DNA of 40,231 nucleotides from Chloroflexota bacterium (GCA_026713245.1 JAPOOU010000088.1:1-40231); one strand, 5' to 3'; shown: positions 18,144 through 27,482, counted from the stretch's first letter. Numbers and translations: made by a program. The notes: a model not told the origin generated them from the sequence alone.

Positions 18144-19148
18144 TCAAGTTGCGTGGATATTAAGTACGGCGGTTTCGCGCCCGCCCATTCGGTACTTGTA
18201 GCTCTCGTCGCCGCGCAGAAAATCGTAATACTTGTAACCGCTTTTTATGGCATGTTGGATGTTATACGCCAGCAGAACGATGCCGGGACTCAACTGTCTA
18301 TAATGCTGATGATCGTGACCTGAATTATAAACCATCACCCGGTTCCCATAGACAAAGTTCATATAGGCGGCAACATGCGCTTCGTCAATGGTCAGGAAAC
18401 TCAACTGCAGCCAACCCTTTTCTTGCGCCAATGGCACAATCTTTTTGAAAAAGCGCATGTTGCCTTCATCCAGCAAGAATCGCTCTTTTTCAGGGTCGCT
18501 CGCCGCCATTAAACGCACAAAATGACTGATTTCTTTATCCAGGTTGTCTGTGCCATTCACAATGTACCAATCAATCGCGCTTTCCGAGCCGTGCATGCGT
18601 CGCATCTTCCGCCGCACTTCGTGACGCTGTTTCTTGTCCAGCAGCAGCATATATCCGGCCCAGTCGCTGGGAAGATCAATGACCGGGCAGACTTCCTGAG
18701 GCTCTACCTCAGTCGTGAATCCGCGTTCTCGTAACAAGTCAGGAAGAATCTCGCGGGTCGGGGACGCTTGAGGGATATTACAGAGGTCGAAACAATCAAT
18801 CGTAGCGCGCTCCTGAGCGAAGTAATCTGCAAAGGCTTCAAAAACCGGCTGCAAATGATCACTGTCTACAATGAAATCGAGATAATCCGTAACGTCGACG
18901 CAGCCGATAATCTGGGCTGTTCGCCCGCGCTCGGATTCGGTAAGAAATAGAGGCGCTATCCCGACAAGCCTTTCCCGCACGCGACAAGTCAAGATCAGCA
19001 GTTCACCAGGCTTGTAGGCATGCCACCAGGTCGAGTGCCATTCCCATGTGTAAAAAATGCAGTCGGCTGGTGCGCGTCCCAGCAGATCATTCCATTCCGC
19101 CTGCAGTGTATCAAATACCGCCGCTTCACGGTAAACGCTTAGTTCCAC
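18144..19148 (-). CDS. CelD/BioF2-like GNAT acetyltransferase
   Basis: Double-GNAT fold protein of the Acetyltransf_6 (CelD) type, often found with polysaccharide or peptide-modification genes; acyl donor and acceptor are unknown. Family signs are YTWEWHSTWWHAY near the N-terminus, the KKQRHEVRRKMRR segment in the middle, and the C-terminal YYDFLRGDESYKYRMG. The frame is open to a TTG at 19184 without a ribosome site. I chose the GTG at 19148 because GAGG lies 5 nt before it, giving 334 residues. It is co-directional with the glycosyltransferase and likely co-transcribed. Confidence 0.78.
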   Translation of the reverse strand: MELSVYREAAVFDTLQAEWNDLLGRAPADCIFYTWEWHSTWWHAYKPGELLILTCRVRERLVGIAPLFLTESERGRTAQIIGCVDVTDYLDFIVDSDHLQPVFEAFADYFAQERATIDCFDLCNIPQASPTREILPDLLRERGFTTEVEPQEVCPVIDLPSDWAGYMLLLDKKQRHEVRRKMRRMHGSESAIDWYIVNGTDNLDKEISHFVRLMAASDPEKERFLLDEGNMRFFKKIVPLAQEKGWLQLSFLTIDEAHVAAYMNFVYGNRVMVYNSGHDHQHYRQLSPGIVLLAYNIQHAIKSGYKYYDFLRGDESYKYRMGGRETAVLNIHAT

Positions 19149-19197
19149 TTTTGCCTCATTTTGTTTACTTGCTTGTTCATACAAGGAGCGCTGTGCT

Positions 19198-19252
19198 ATT
19201 TTCTGTGCGCGACATTCCCGGGATTCTCTCGCCGGTTACGCGTCGAGCGGCT
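19198..19252 (+). repeat. Dispersed intergenic repeat, partial copy C
   Basis: Matches the second half of copy B (GCGCGACATTCC... then the GAGCGGCT end) with several substitutions. It sits in the 203-nt gap between the rhodanese and the acetyltransferase genes. Confidence 0.5.
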
Positions 19253-19351
19253 GTTCCGTGACGAATTCAAGCCTCGCCTCGGGACCAAACTCATTACCTG
19301 TGACAGTGCTGAGTCGTCCATTCTTACGAAGCGCGTCTCGCATTACTTGGT

Positions 19352-20206
19352 TTAGCCAGCCGGAACTTTTGGCGTCGCCGGATCGTTGCCCCACTCCTTC
19401 CATGAGCCGTCGTAGACGCGCAAATTGCTTGCTCCCACCAACTCGAGCGCGAGCAATACCAAGCTGGCGGAAACGCCCGAATTGCAGTAAATCACCGTAT
19501 CCTCGGCATGCAGATCGATTCCCAGTTCCGAACACTGCGCTCGCAATTCGGGGACCGGCTTAAGCGTCAGATCACCCGCGACCAGGTTCTTTGCCGGCAA
19601 GTTGATCGCCGTCGGGATATGCCCCCCGTATTGGGCCCGCGACGCCTCCCCGGCATACTCGGCGGGCGAGCGTACATCCAATAGTTGAATGCTCTCGCCC
19701 CCGAGACCACTCAGAATATCTTCCGCATTCGCTTTCAATCTGGAGTTACGTGCCGCTGCGAAGGTCCCCGGTCGCACTGCAGGGGCAGCGTCTTCCGTCG
19801 GCCGACCTTCGGCTGTCCACTTCTGCCAGCCGCCATCGAGGATCCGCGCGTCTGCGTGACCATAGTATAGCAGGCACCAGCGCATGCGCGCGGCAAACAT
19901 ACTTGCGGCATCGTCATAGACGACGACGCGATCCCCATTGCCGATGCCAATCCGCCGCATCTCGTCGCTAAAGCGGCCGGGCGCGGCAATATCGTTGGAT
20001 GGCGAACCCGGCTCGACAATATCGACCTGCCAATCGACATAAACCGCGCCGGGAATATGCGCGGCTTCGTAAGCGGCGCGATCGCTCAGGTAATGTGGCG
20101 GCGGCGCTGTCGGCGGCAGCACCTTGCCGCGTATGTCGATAATGCGCAAATCATTGTCGTCCAGGCGATCTTCCAGCCAAGCCGTACTAACCAATGGCGA
20201 AGGCAT
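19352..20206 (-). CDS. sseA: Two-domain sulfurtransferase (rhodanese family)
   Basis: Transfers sulfane sulfur from thiosulfate or 3-mercaptopyruvate to thiophilic acceptors. The 284-residue protein has two rhodanese domains: an inactive N-terminal one (about 1-140; DRVVVYDD, no catalytic Cys) and an active C-terminal one with the loop YCNSGVSASL, whose Cys is the persulfide carrier, then YDGSWKEWG. The loop CNSGVSA is closer to the 3-mercaptopyruvate CGSGVTA form than to the thiosulfate CRKGVTA form, but substrate is uncertain. An upstream TTG exists; the ATG at 20206 has GGAGG 5 nt before it. Confidence 0.88.
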   Translation of the reverse strand: MPSPLVSTAWLEDRLDDNDLRIIDIRGKVLPPTAPPPHYLSDRAAYEAAHIPGAVYVDWQVDIVEPGSPSNDIAAPGRFSDEMRRIGIGNGDRVVVYDDAASMFAARMRWCLLYYGHADARILDGGWQKWTAEGRPTEDAAPAVRPGTFAAARNSRLKANAEDILSGLGGESIQLLDVRSPAEYAGEASRAQYGGHIPTAINLPAKNLVAGDLTLKPVPELRAQCSELGIDLHAEDTVIYCNSGVSASLVLLALELVGASNLRVYDGSWKEWGNDPATPKVPAG

Positions 20207-20288
20207 AAGCTCCTCCAGCAATCATTCTTCCACCAGACAAATCAGATGAATAACGTCCTCATGTAAAGACCGCACCCAACTCAATATT

Positions 20289-20316
20289 TTTTCAAGACGC
20301 GTCTCTCCGATATAAT
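20289..20316 (+). promoter_or_regulatory. Promoter for the hydrolase-ligase fusion gene
   Basis: A perfect TATAAT -10 at 20311-20316 with a weak TTTTCA at -35 (20289-20294, 16-nt spacing). It predicts a short leader of about 20 nt before the ATG at 20343, which has only a weak ribosome site. Confidence 0.5.
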
Positions 20317-20342
20317 ATATCCAAAGTTGATCGAGTTTGCCG

Positions 20343-22838
20343 ATGAAAAAGCGCATCCGTGGCTTAAAACGGGCTACCTTTCAATTAGATTTCGATCTGT
20401 ATCGAGTCAAAGTGCCGATACCTGGCTATGACGGATCCCATCTCAGCGTGATTGATCTGTCCCCGCAAGACATCGAGCAGACAATCGTCTTCCAGCATGG
20501 ATTCGCCGGCGTCGCAGAATCCTGGGAATACCAGCTCACGCATTTTGCCCATCAGTTTCGCGTGATAGCGCCGGAACTGCGCGGGCATGGACAGAGCGAC
20601 GCCCCGCACAGTGAGTACGATATGCGGGAGCTCGTCGAAGATTTGCACACGGTCGTTACTTCGTTGAATGTCCCGCAAAAATTTGTCCTGATCGGTCATT
20701 CCTTTGGCGGCGCAATCTGCGTTGAATATGCCAACGCCTATCCGGAGCGCATCGCTAAACTCGTGCTGGTTGCCACAGCCGGCGAATATCCCCTGCCCAA
20801 GGCCGCATCATTGCTCTTTCACATTCCCATTAAGCTCGCTGTTCCGTTTTGGCGCTATCGCCGCAAATGGGACGCGGAATATCACGTGCTAAAAAAGATG
20901 TTCCTAAACGCGCTACATCAATGGCAGGGCTGGTCGCTTCTGCGCAATATCACGGCGGAGTCGCTTGTGATCACAGGTGAGCGCGATACCTATTTCCCGC
21001 GATACATTTATGACGATGTCGCCAAGATGATGCCGGATGCCGAGGTCTATGACATAGGATCAGCCAAACACAAAGTTCAGTTGGAGCGGCACGAAGCGGT
21101 CAACCGCGCCATCGAACGCTTTATATTGGTCGCCAGGCACAGCAGTTGGCGCAGCGAATCAGTGCTCGACCGACTAAATCGCGGCAGACCGTGGTTGAGC
21201 CACTATCACCTCGATACGCCGCATACGATTCCTATCCCCAATCAGCCGCTATTTCGTTTCCTGGAGAGCGCCGCCGACTGGCGACCCAAACGAATTGCCA
21301 CGGTCTTTTATGGCAAGAACATGACCTATCGCGAACTTGAGGCGAAAACCAATCAGTTCGCGCGTGGCTTGACTAAGATCGGGGTCGGACCGGGCGTTCG
21401 CGTGATGATCGTCTTGCCCAACACGCCGCAATTCGTCATCGCCTACTACGCGATCCTCAAACTTAATGCCGTAGTCGTGCTTTCCAACCCCGACGCGAAC
21501 GAACAATTGATCGCCTCGCAAGCGCAAGACACCGGGGCCAAAGTTCTTATCACCCTCAGCGCGTTTAGCGAACTGGCGGACTTGATTCAGCAAACGACGA
21601 CAGCCCAAACCGTCATCTTTACGCGGATCGGCAAGCACGTTACGACCAGCCAGAGCAAGGCCTTTGGCAGGCACAAACACCCGACGCAATCAGACGAAGC
21701 AATCGCAGAACGCATTGGCAAGTTCATGTCCGACGTGATGAATGACGAGCTGACAACCCCTCCGCAAATTGACGTGAATCCCAGAGATCTCGCAGTAATA
21801 TCCTTTACCAGCGGCACTACCAGCAAACCCCGAGGCGTCTGTCTGTCGCACAGAAACCTGGTCGCAAATGCATTGCAAACGAGACACTGGATGCCCGACA
21901 TCGAATATGGCGAGGAAACCGTGATGGCGGTCGTGCCATTTGAACACAGCTATGGTATGACCGCGGCCATGAATCTGCCGATTTTGATCGCAGCCAAGAT
22001 CGTGATCGTTTCGGTCTTTGAATTGAAACAAGTGCTTGAGCAGGTCAAGCGACACAAACCGACGCTGTTCCCGGGCGTACCCTCTATGTTCACCTTGATT
22101 AACCAGGCGCCCAACGTCAGAAGTTACGGACTTTCCTCCATAAAAGCCTGTATCAGCGGCGCAGCCCCCTTGCCGGTGGAAGTGCAGGAGGCTTTTGAAA
22201 AACTAACGCGGGGACGTCTGGTTGAGGGATACGGGCTAACCGAAGCAGCACCCGTGACACACTCCAATCCGCTATATGGACTGCGAAAGATCGGATCGAT
22301 TGGCGTACCGCTGCCCAATACCGACGCCAAAATTGTCGATCTGGTTGATGGGAACGAGGTGCCCGCAGGAGAAATCGGCGAGCTGATCGTCCGGGGCCCG
22401 CAAATTATGCAAGGATATTGGCGCTCGCCCGAAGAGAATGAATCCGTCCTGCGTGAAGATTGGTTACACACCGGCGATGTCGCGATCATGGACGACGAAG
22501 GCTACTTCAAGATAATCAGCCGAAAACGCGACACCATCTTCACGGGAGATTTCAGTGTCTACCCGCGAGACGTTGAAGAAGTTCTCTACGAGAACAACAA
22601 GGTTCTGGAAGCCGCCGTCGTCGGCGTCGGCAGAGAATCCGGCAATCAAAAGATCAAGGCGTTTGTTGTGCCCAGACCGAACGCTACCTTGTCAAAGGAG
22701 GAGTTGGTCGCCTTGTGCAGGAGGCGGCTGGAAGAATATGCGGTGCCATGGGAAATAGAGTTTCGGCAAGAGTTGCCACGATCATTTATCGGTAAGGTGC
22801 TTCGGCGCATGCTTTTTGAAGAGGAGATGGGCAAATAG
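20343..22838 (+). CDS. Alpha/beta hydrolase - AMP-dependent acyl-CoA synthetase fusion
   Basis: An 831-residue fusion. Residues about 45-265 are an alpha/beta hydrolase with nucleophile Ser120 (GHSFGG), Asp215 (GERDTYFP) and His243 (AKHKVQLE), a complete triad. Residues about 290-831 are an ANL adenylating enzyme with FTSGTTSKPRG (A3), EGYGLTEAAP (A5), LHTGD (A7), and the catalytic Lys in FIGKVLRRML (A10). An esterase/thioesterase joined to an acyl-activating enzyme suggests release and re-activation of a fatty or hydroxy acid; the substrate is unknown. The ATG at 20343 was chosen over an in-frame TTG two codons upstream. A LON-domain gene follows after 9 nt. No frameshift is seen at the junction, so it looks like a true fusion. 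Confidence 0.88.
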   Translation: MKKRIRGLKRATFQLDFDLYRVKVPIPGYDGSHLSVIDLSPQDIEQTIVFQHGFAGVAESWEYQLTHFAHQFRVIAPELRGHGQSDAPHSEYDMRELVEDLHTVVTSLNVPQKFVLIGHSFGGAICVEYANAYPERIAKLVLVATAGEYPLPKAASLLFHIPIKLAVPFWRYRRKWDAEYHVLKKMFLNALHQWQGWSLLRNITAESLVITGERDTYFPRYIYDDVAKMMPDAEVYDIGSAKHKVQLERHEAVNRAIERFILVARHSSWRSESVLDRLNRGRPWLSHYHLDTPHTIPIPNQPLFRFLESAADWRPKRIATVFYGKNMTYRELEAKTNQFARGLTKIGVGPGVRVMIVLPNTPQFVIAYYAILKLNAVVVLSNPDANEQLIASQAQDTGAKVLITLSAFSELADLIQQTTTAQTVIFTRIGKHVTTSQSKAFGRHKHPTQSDEAIAERIGKFMSDVMNDELTTPPQIDVNPRDLAVISFTSGTTSKPRGVCLSHRNLVANALQTRHWMPDIEYGEETVMAVVPFEHSYGMTAAMNLPILIAAKIVIVSVFELKQVLEQVKRHKPTLFPGVPSMFTLINQAPNVRSYGLSSIKACISGAAPLPVEVQEAFEKLTRGRLVEGYGLTEAAPVTHSNPLYGLRKIGSIGVPLPNTDAKIVDLVDGNEVPAGEIGELIVRGPQIMQGYWRSPEENESVLREDWLHTGDVAIMDDEGYFKIISRKRDTIFTGDFSVYPRDVEEVLYENNKVLEAAVVGVGRESGNQKIKAFVVPRPNATLSKEELVALCRRRLEEYAVPWEIEFRQELPRSFIGKVLRRMLFEEEMGK

Positions 22839-22847
22839 ATCCCCGCT

Positions 22848-23504
22848 ATGCATGATCTGCCGCTGTTTCCGCTGAACACCGTTCTGTTCCCCGGCATGCA
22901 ACTAAAACTGCATATATTTGAAGAACGCTACAAGTTGATGATCCGTCGCTGTATCCATGACGAAACGCCATTTGGCGTGATCCTGATCAAAAGCGGTCGC
23001 GAAGCGCTGGGACCGGTTGCAATTACCCATGACGTCGGCTGCACGGCGAAAATCATCGAGGTGCAGAAGCTTCCATTTGATCGCATGAATATTGTCGCCG
23101 TTGGCCAACGACGCTTTCGCGTTCATGGTCTGGATCACAGCAAGCCCTACCTGATCGCTAATGCCGAGTTCTTCGTACCACGAGAAGACGACAAGGCAGC
23201 CATGCGCCAATTCGGCAGGAGTTTGCGCCCGCTTATCATTCGCTACCTGGAAATCCTCGCCTCAGCCGAAGAAGTCGACTTCGATCCGGCGCAAATTCCC
23301 CGCTCGCCCAGGTCGCTTGCCCAAATCGCCGCTATACTTTTGCAGGCTGACAATACGCAGAAGCAGGAGTTGCTGCGCCAGGATACAATGGCGCAACTTC
23401 TGAACTTGTTGGTTGAAATCTATCGCCTGGAGACAATGCTGCTGGGGATGCGCCTGCACCCACCAGACGATGACTTCAATATTGGACCCTTTTCCAGCAA
23501 CTAG
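22848..23504 (+). CDS. LON substrate-binding-domain protein
   Basis: The 218-residue protein is a stand-alone LON N-terminal (PUA-like) domain: LPLFPLNTVLFPGMQLKLHIFEERYK is the typical opening, followed by the RRFRV segment and a helical tail. It lacks the AAA+ and Ser-Lys protease parts of Lon, as do many such bacterial proteins, whose role is still poorly defined. It begins 9 nt after the fusion gene stop and has no clear ribosome site of its own, so translation is probably coupled. Confidence 0.88.
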   Translation: MHDLPLFPLNTVLFPGMQLKLHIFEERYKLMIRRCIHDETPFGVILIKSGREALGPVAITHDVGCTAKIIEVQKLPFDRMNIVAVGQRRFRVHGLDHSKPYLIANAEFFVPREDDKAAMRQFGRSLRPLIIRYLEILASAEEVDFDPAQIPRSPRSLAQIAAILLQADNTQKQELLRQDTMAQLLNLLVEIYRLETMLLGMRLHPPDDDFNIGPFSSN

Positions 23505-24010
23505 CGTGGAATACCGAGGCAATCACTTCAATCCGAAGTGCCGCCTGCAATGCCAGGTCAACTGCCCGCATGGGAATCCCTTAGCCTTGTCCGGTGCACA
23601 ATTCCGGTGAACTAATTGGACGCAACTATACGTCCTACAGCAATACAATATAACCATTTAGCGTCACAAACCATATCATTCAGACGAGCTATGCAGGGGC
23701 GACGGCGGTCAGTGTCTACGCGACCGGCGCGACCCTTGCTTCGCCCGCGTTCCCGACAGGAAGGGTTGGATTACCGCATCAAGTATTTACAGATGAAACT
23801 CTTTTTCTCAAGTATCGGACGTTCCATGTACGGGCGACCTAGCTGGTCGCCCCAAATCGCCGCAAAATAACAGGTCTTGCAGCGACATTCCGCAATGTTA
23901 TAACCTGGCATGTCTTCCGGACAAGAGACGGGAGACCGAAAGTGCACAGACGAGGAGATGTGATAGAATCGCTCTGGTCGTATTTCGCAGGACTATCTTG
24001 GAAGTACTTG
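23505..24010. other. Non-coding interval with palindromic repeat
   Basis: About 500 nt without a supported gene. It contains the hairpin at 23832-23852 and scattered GGGGCGAC-like partial motifs near 23697, and runs into repeat copy D. Open frames here lack ribosome sites and recognisable protein features. Confidence 0.5.
23832..23852. repeat. GGCGACC-type palindromic hairpin 3
   Basis: GGGCGACC, TAGCT loop, GGTCGCCC: a perfect 8-bp stem in the interval before the SGNH gene. Confidence 0.7.
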
Positions 24011-24066
24011 GTTTGTGTGAGCGCAACATTCCTGGAGCCTTGTCGCCAGTTTTGCGCCGAGCGGCT
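24011..24066 (+). repeat. Dispersed intergenic repeat, partial copy D
   Basis: Matches copy B from GTGAGCGC-ACATTCCTG through GCCGAGCGGCT with some changes. It lies just upstream of the SGNH gene. Confidence 0.55.
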
Positions 24067-24155
24067 CCCAATTATCAGACATGGTAGAATCGAGGCGCAG
24101 GCAATTGATTGTCGTCCTGCGCCGATCAGCAAGAGCCGGGTTAAGAGGTAGGCCA

Positions 24156-25343
24156 TTGACAAGCGCCCTCAAATACTTGTTTCGGCTATTGCTTGTTCTG
24201 TCTGTCACAATTATTCTGCTTGAAATTGCATTTCAGCTTGCCTTTCTGCACTTGCCGCAAGACCTGATAAGTCGAATGCCGCAATATCGCGAGCGAGCGG
24301 GATTTCGTTTGCTTACTGAACACGGGGCGAGAGAATCTCCTGCCGGCGAAGTTGTCGAGATACGCGTCGACCAGTATTCTGGCGACCTGTTCCGTTTGAC
24401 CTGCCTCTCAACCGATCGCGCGCAGTTCCTTGAGCCTTACGATGTGAGATTCACCCGCGACCGGCACGGCTTTCGCAACACGGAACCGTGGCCAGAAGAT
24501 CTTGATCTGCTCGTAATCGGAGATTCCTTCACGGCGGCGGAAGCTATACAGAATCCCTTCTGGACCGGGCTTTCCGACGCCATGCTTACATTGGCTTTTC
24601 CCGGCAGTGGCACAATCGAACAACGTCTATTTCTTGACGCATACGGACTGCCGCTGCAACCCGATACGGTCGCCCTTGCCTACTTCGCGGGCAACGATCT
24701 CTCCGACAACCAAGTCTTCCTGGACATGCGGCGCGAGGGCAAGTCGATTGCCGACCGCGTGCACCGAAATCGCTCTCCATTCGAGTATCTGGTGACTGTT
24801 CATATGGCATTGTATCTGCGCGATGCCATCCATAAAGCCAACATTAGCGACTGCCATTATCCACAGGTCGCGGGTACAGATCCCGCGACGCCGGTTGCGT
24901 TTTTTGACGACATGCTACCGATCCTAGCCATGGACGCCGACGCCTTGCGCGCTAGCGATCTGTTCCAGGTCACGCTTTCTCCAATACTGGAGATGTCGCA
25001 AGACCTGAATCAACGCGGAATCCGCTTCGTTATGATGTATATCCCGCAGAAGGCAGAACTTTACTGGCCATACCTGAATGCCGAAAGCAAACGAGCAATC
25101 GCGACCTACGTTTCGGAGAACCTGTCGTCAATTGCGCCGGAGCTTATCGACAGAAATATTTCCGCGCAGCGCGATCTGTGGCTATCTGTTGCCGCGGAGC
25201 AACAGATCGAGCTCCTGGATACGACACCGGCTCTGCGAATGGCGATAGAAAACGGAAACTCGCCCTATTTCTTTGCGGATACGCACTGGAACCAATTTGG
25301 CCACGATCTTGCCCGTCAGGAACTGCAGAAATTTCTAAATTAG
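24156..25343 (+). CDS. Membrane-anchored AlgX/AlgJ-like SGNH protein
   Basis: Probably an extracytoplasmic O-acetyltransferase or esterase acting on a surface glycan. A single N-terminal membrane segment (LFRLLLVLSVTIILLEIAFQL) is followed by an SGNH fold: block I GDSFTAAEA with Ser124, GNDLSDN (the N of SGNH), and DTHWNQFGH with Asp375/His377, the AlgX-type ending. The frame is open to an ATG at 24081 without a ribosome site. I chose the TTG at 24156 because AAGAGGTAGG directly precedes it and the membrane anchor then sits at the N-terminus (395 residues). It leads the carbamoyltransferase cassette. Confidence 0.78.
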   Translation: MTSALKYLFRLLLVLSVTIILLEIAFQLAFLHLPQDLISRMPQYRERAGFRLLTEHGARESPAGEVVEIRVDQYSGDLFRLTCLSTDRAQFLEPYDVRFTRDRHGFRNTEPWPEDLDLLVIGDSFTAAEAIQNPFWTGLSDAMLTLAFPGSGTIEQRLFLDAYGLPLQPDTVALAYFAGNDLSDNQVFLDMRREGKSIADRVHRNRSPFEYLVTVHMALYLRDAIHKANISDCHYPQVAGTDPATPVAFFDDMLPILAMDADALRASDLFQVTLSPILEMSQDLNQRGIRFVMMYIPQKAELYWPYLNAESKRAIATYVSENLSSIAPELIDRNISAQRDLWLSVAAEQQIELLDTTPALRMAIENGNSPYFFADTHWNQFGHDLARQELQKFLN

Positions 25344-25431
25344 TGTAGGCTTGAAAGTTGTTGTTGCCGCTCACGTATAGCTCTGATCTGGCGGTCATTT
25401 TATACCTCAACACGTTGGGAGAACTAAACAC

Positions 25432-25662
25432 TTGAAAAAACTCCGGAAGATCGCCTGGGAGCGGTTCAGTCTCAATTCCAGCATTGTGGCCGACGGCAAC
25501 GGACGCTTCATAGCCACGCTCTTTTACTTCACGATTTTCGTGCCCTTTGGGCTACTGTCTTCGCTGTTCATGGATCCCCTGCGCGTCCGCAAGGCCGAAG
25601 TAGCCTGGCAGTTGCGCGAACCGATCCCTACTGATCTTGAATCGGCCAGAGAACAGAGTTGA
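25432..25662 (+). CDS. Small single-pass membrane protein of the carbamoyltransferase cassette
   Basis: The 76-residue protein starts at a TTG with GGAGA 9 nt upstream; no ATG lies in the plausible start region. One hydrophobic segment (FIATLFYFTIFVPFGLLSSLF) is flanked by charged ends. I do not recognise a named family; small membrane proteins of unknown role are often found beside NodU/CmcH carbamoyltransferases and DUF5989. The carbamoyltransferase ATG follows its stop codon after 2 nt, so they are coupled. Confidence 0.72.
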   Translation: MKKLRKIAWERFSLNSSIVADGNGRFIATLFYFTIFVPFGLLSSLFMDPLRVRKAEVAWQLREPIPTDLESAREQS

Positions 25663-25664
25663 AC

Positions 25665-27455
25665 ATGTACATTCTCGGCATATCCGCCTTTTACCACGAT
25701 TCCGCCGTCGCCCTAATCAAGAATGGCGAATTGGTGGCGGCTGCCATGGAAGAACGTTTCACGCGGGTGAAACACGACAATGGCTTTCCCCAACTTGCCG
25801 CGGAATTCTGCCTTGAACAGGCGCGGATTGCTCCTGATGATCTTGACTACGTGGTCTTCTACGAAAAACCGCTGGTGAAGTTTGAACGTATTTTGCAGAC
25901 AGCCTTGAACACCTTTCCTCGTTCATCCGGCCTGTGGCGGGAGTCCATGCTCGCTTGGTTGACGGACAAACTCTGGGTGCGCAGCCATCTGGCCCGTGGG
26001 ATCGGCGTTCCCTACGACAAAATACTCTTTTGCGACCACCACATGAGCCACGCTGCCAGCGCATTTTTCGCCTGTCCTTACAAGGAAGCCGCAATTCTGA
26101 CCGTGGATGGCGTTGGCGAATGGACGACCACCACCTTAGGCGTCGGCAAAAGCTCGCTCGGCGAGAGCGATGCCATGTCGCCGACCATCGACCTGTTTGA
26201 AGAGCAGCGATTCCCGCATTCTTTGGGTTTGCTCTATTCGACATTCACTGCCTGGCTCGGCTTCCGCGTCAATAACGGCGAATACAAAGTCATGGGCATG
26301 AGCCCCTACGGCGAGGCGCGATATTTGGACAAGATTCATAAACTTGTCGCGGGTGACCGGACAACGGGGTCATTTCGCCTGGATATGTCCTATTTCGATT
26401 TTCATCGCTCCACCACGCGCAGTTATAGCGACAAGTTTCTCGACCTGTTCGGGGAAAAGCGCGACGCCGACAGTGAGTTCTTTACCGCCGGCACGCAGCC
26501 TCATCGCAAGGCCGAAAGACAGGCGATGGAAACGAATCAGTATTATGCCGATGTCGCCGCTAGCGTACAGCAAGTCACCGAAGATACGCTCATTAACATC
26601 GCCACCTATCTGCACGGTAAGACTGGCATGAAAAAGCTGGTGATGGCCGGCGGCGTGGCCCTCAATACCAAAGCCAACTGGCGGATCCTCAATGAAACGC
26701 CTTTTGATGAACTCTGGATTCAGCCGGCAGCGGGCGATGACGGCGGCGCCTTGGGCGCGGCACTGTGGGCATGGCATGTCGTCCTCGGCAAGCCGCGCCA
26801 TTGGGTGCAGTCGCACGCCTATTTCGGAAAGGGCTATGACGACGCCGATTGCAGGTCATTCCTCGAGGCGGCCGGTTTGCGCTATGAATCCTTTGATGAC
26901 GAATGCAAGTTGACGGAAACCATCGTCGACGCGCTGACCCAGCAGCAAGTTATTGGATTTCACCAAGGGCGATTCGAGTGGGGTCCGCGCGCCCTGGGCA
27001 ATCGCAGTATCCTGGCCGATCCCCGTGGCGAAGAAATGAAAGAAATCGTCAATAGAAAAATCAAATTTCGCGAACCGTTTCGGCCCTTCGCCCCGGTCAT
27101 ACTTCGCGAGCGTTCGCCGGAATACTTTGATTATCCGCAAGTCGCGGAGCACGATACGCCTCGCTATATGTTGATGGTCGCCCCGATAAAATCGGACAAA
27201 CAGTCGGAGATCCATGCCGTCAACCACGAGGGCACGGGACGGCTGCAATCCATTGACCGAGATACCAACCCGCGCTACTATGATGTCGTCAAGCAGTTTG
27301 GCGACGCCACCGGCGTGCCCGTTGTCCTCAATACGTCGTTTAACCTGCGCGGGGAGCCAATCGTCAACACGCCACAAGAGGCTTTCAACACCTTCCGCAA
27401 CAGCGACATTGATATGCTGGTCCTCGGATCGCATGTGGTGCGGAAACCCCTTTGA
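25665..27455 (+). CDS. Carbamoyltransferase (NodU/CmcH/TobZ family)
   Basis: Transfers a carbamoyl group from carbamoyl phosphate, via carbamoyl-AMP, to a hydroxyl of a sugar or other acceptor. The 596-residue protein has the Kae1-like N-terminal part with metal-site histidines (GISAFYHDSA, His11; DHHMSHAASAFF, His125/126/129) and MAGGVALNTKANWRI. The C-terminal carbamoyltransferase domain follows, with GRFEWGPRALGNRSILADPR and VVLNTSFNLRGEPIV. The ATG at 25665 was preferred to a TTG two codons upstream. Neighbours (AlgX-like SGNH, two small membrane proteins) suggest a surface-glycan substrate rather than an antibiotic; this is inference. Confidence 0.92.
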   Translation: MYILGISAFYHDSAVALIKNGELVAAAMEERFTRVKHDNGFPQLAAEFCLEQARIAPDDLDYVVFYEKPLVKFERILQTALNTFPRSSGLWRESMLAWLTDKLWVRSHLARGIGVPYDKILFCDHHMSHAASAFFACPYKEAAILTVDGVGEWTTTTLGVGKSSLGESDAMSPTIDLFEEQRFPHSLGLLYSTFTAWLGFRVNNGEYKVMGMSPYGEARYLDKIHKLVAGDRTTGSFRLDMSYFDFHRSTTRSYSDKFLDLFGEKRDADSEFFTAGTQPHRKAERQAMETNQYYADVAASVQQVTEDTLINIATYLHGKTGMKKLVMAGGVALNTKANWRILNETPFDELWIQPAAGDDGGALGAALWAWHVVLGKPRHWVQSHAYFGKGYDDADCRSFLEAAGLRYESFDDECKLTETIVDALTQQQVIGFHQGRFEWGPRALGNRSILADPRGEEMKEIVNRKIKFREPFRPFAPVILRERSPEYFDYPQVAEHDTPRYMLMVAPIKSDKQSEIHAVNHEGTGRLQSIDRDTNPRYYDVVKQFGDATGVPVVLNTSFNLRGEPIVNTPQEAFNTFRNSDIDMLVLGSHVVRKPL

Positions 27456-27482
27456 TTGAATAGAGCGCCGCAAGGAGACAGA

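Noticed and set aside
20343..22838. OleBC olefin-synthesis fusion
   Set aside because: OleB uses an Asp nucleophile of the haloalkane dehalogenase type, whereas this hydrolase has Ser in GHSFGG, and no OleA thiolase or OleD reductase is near.
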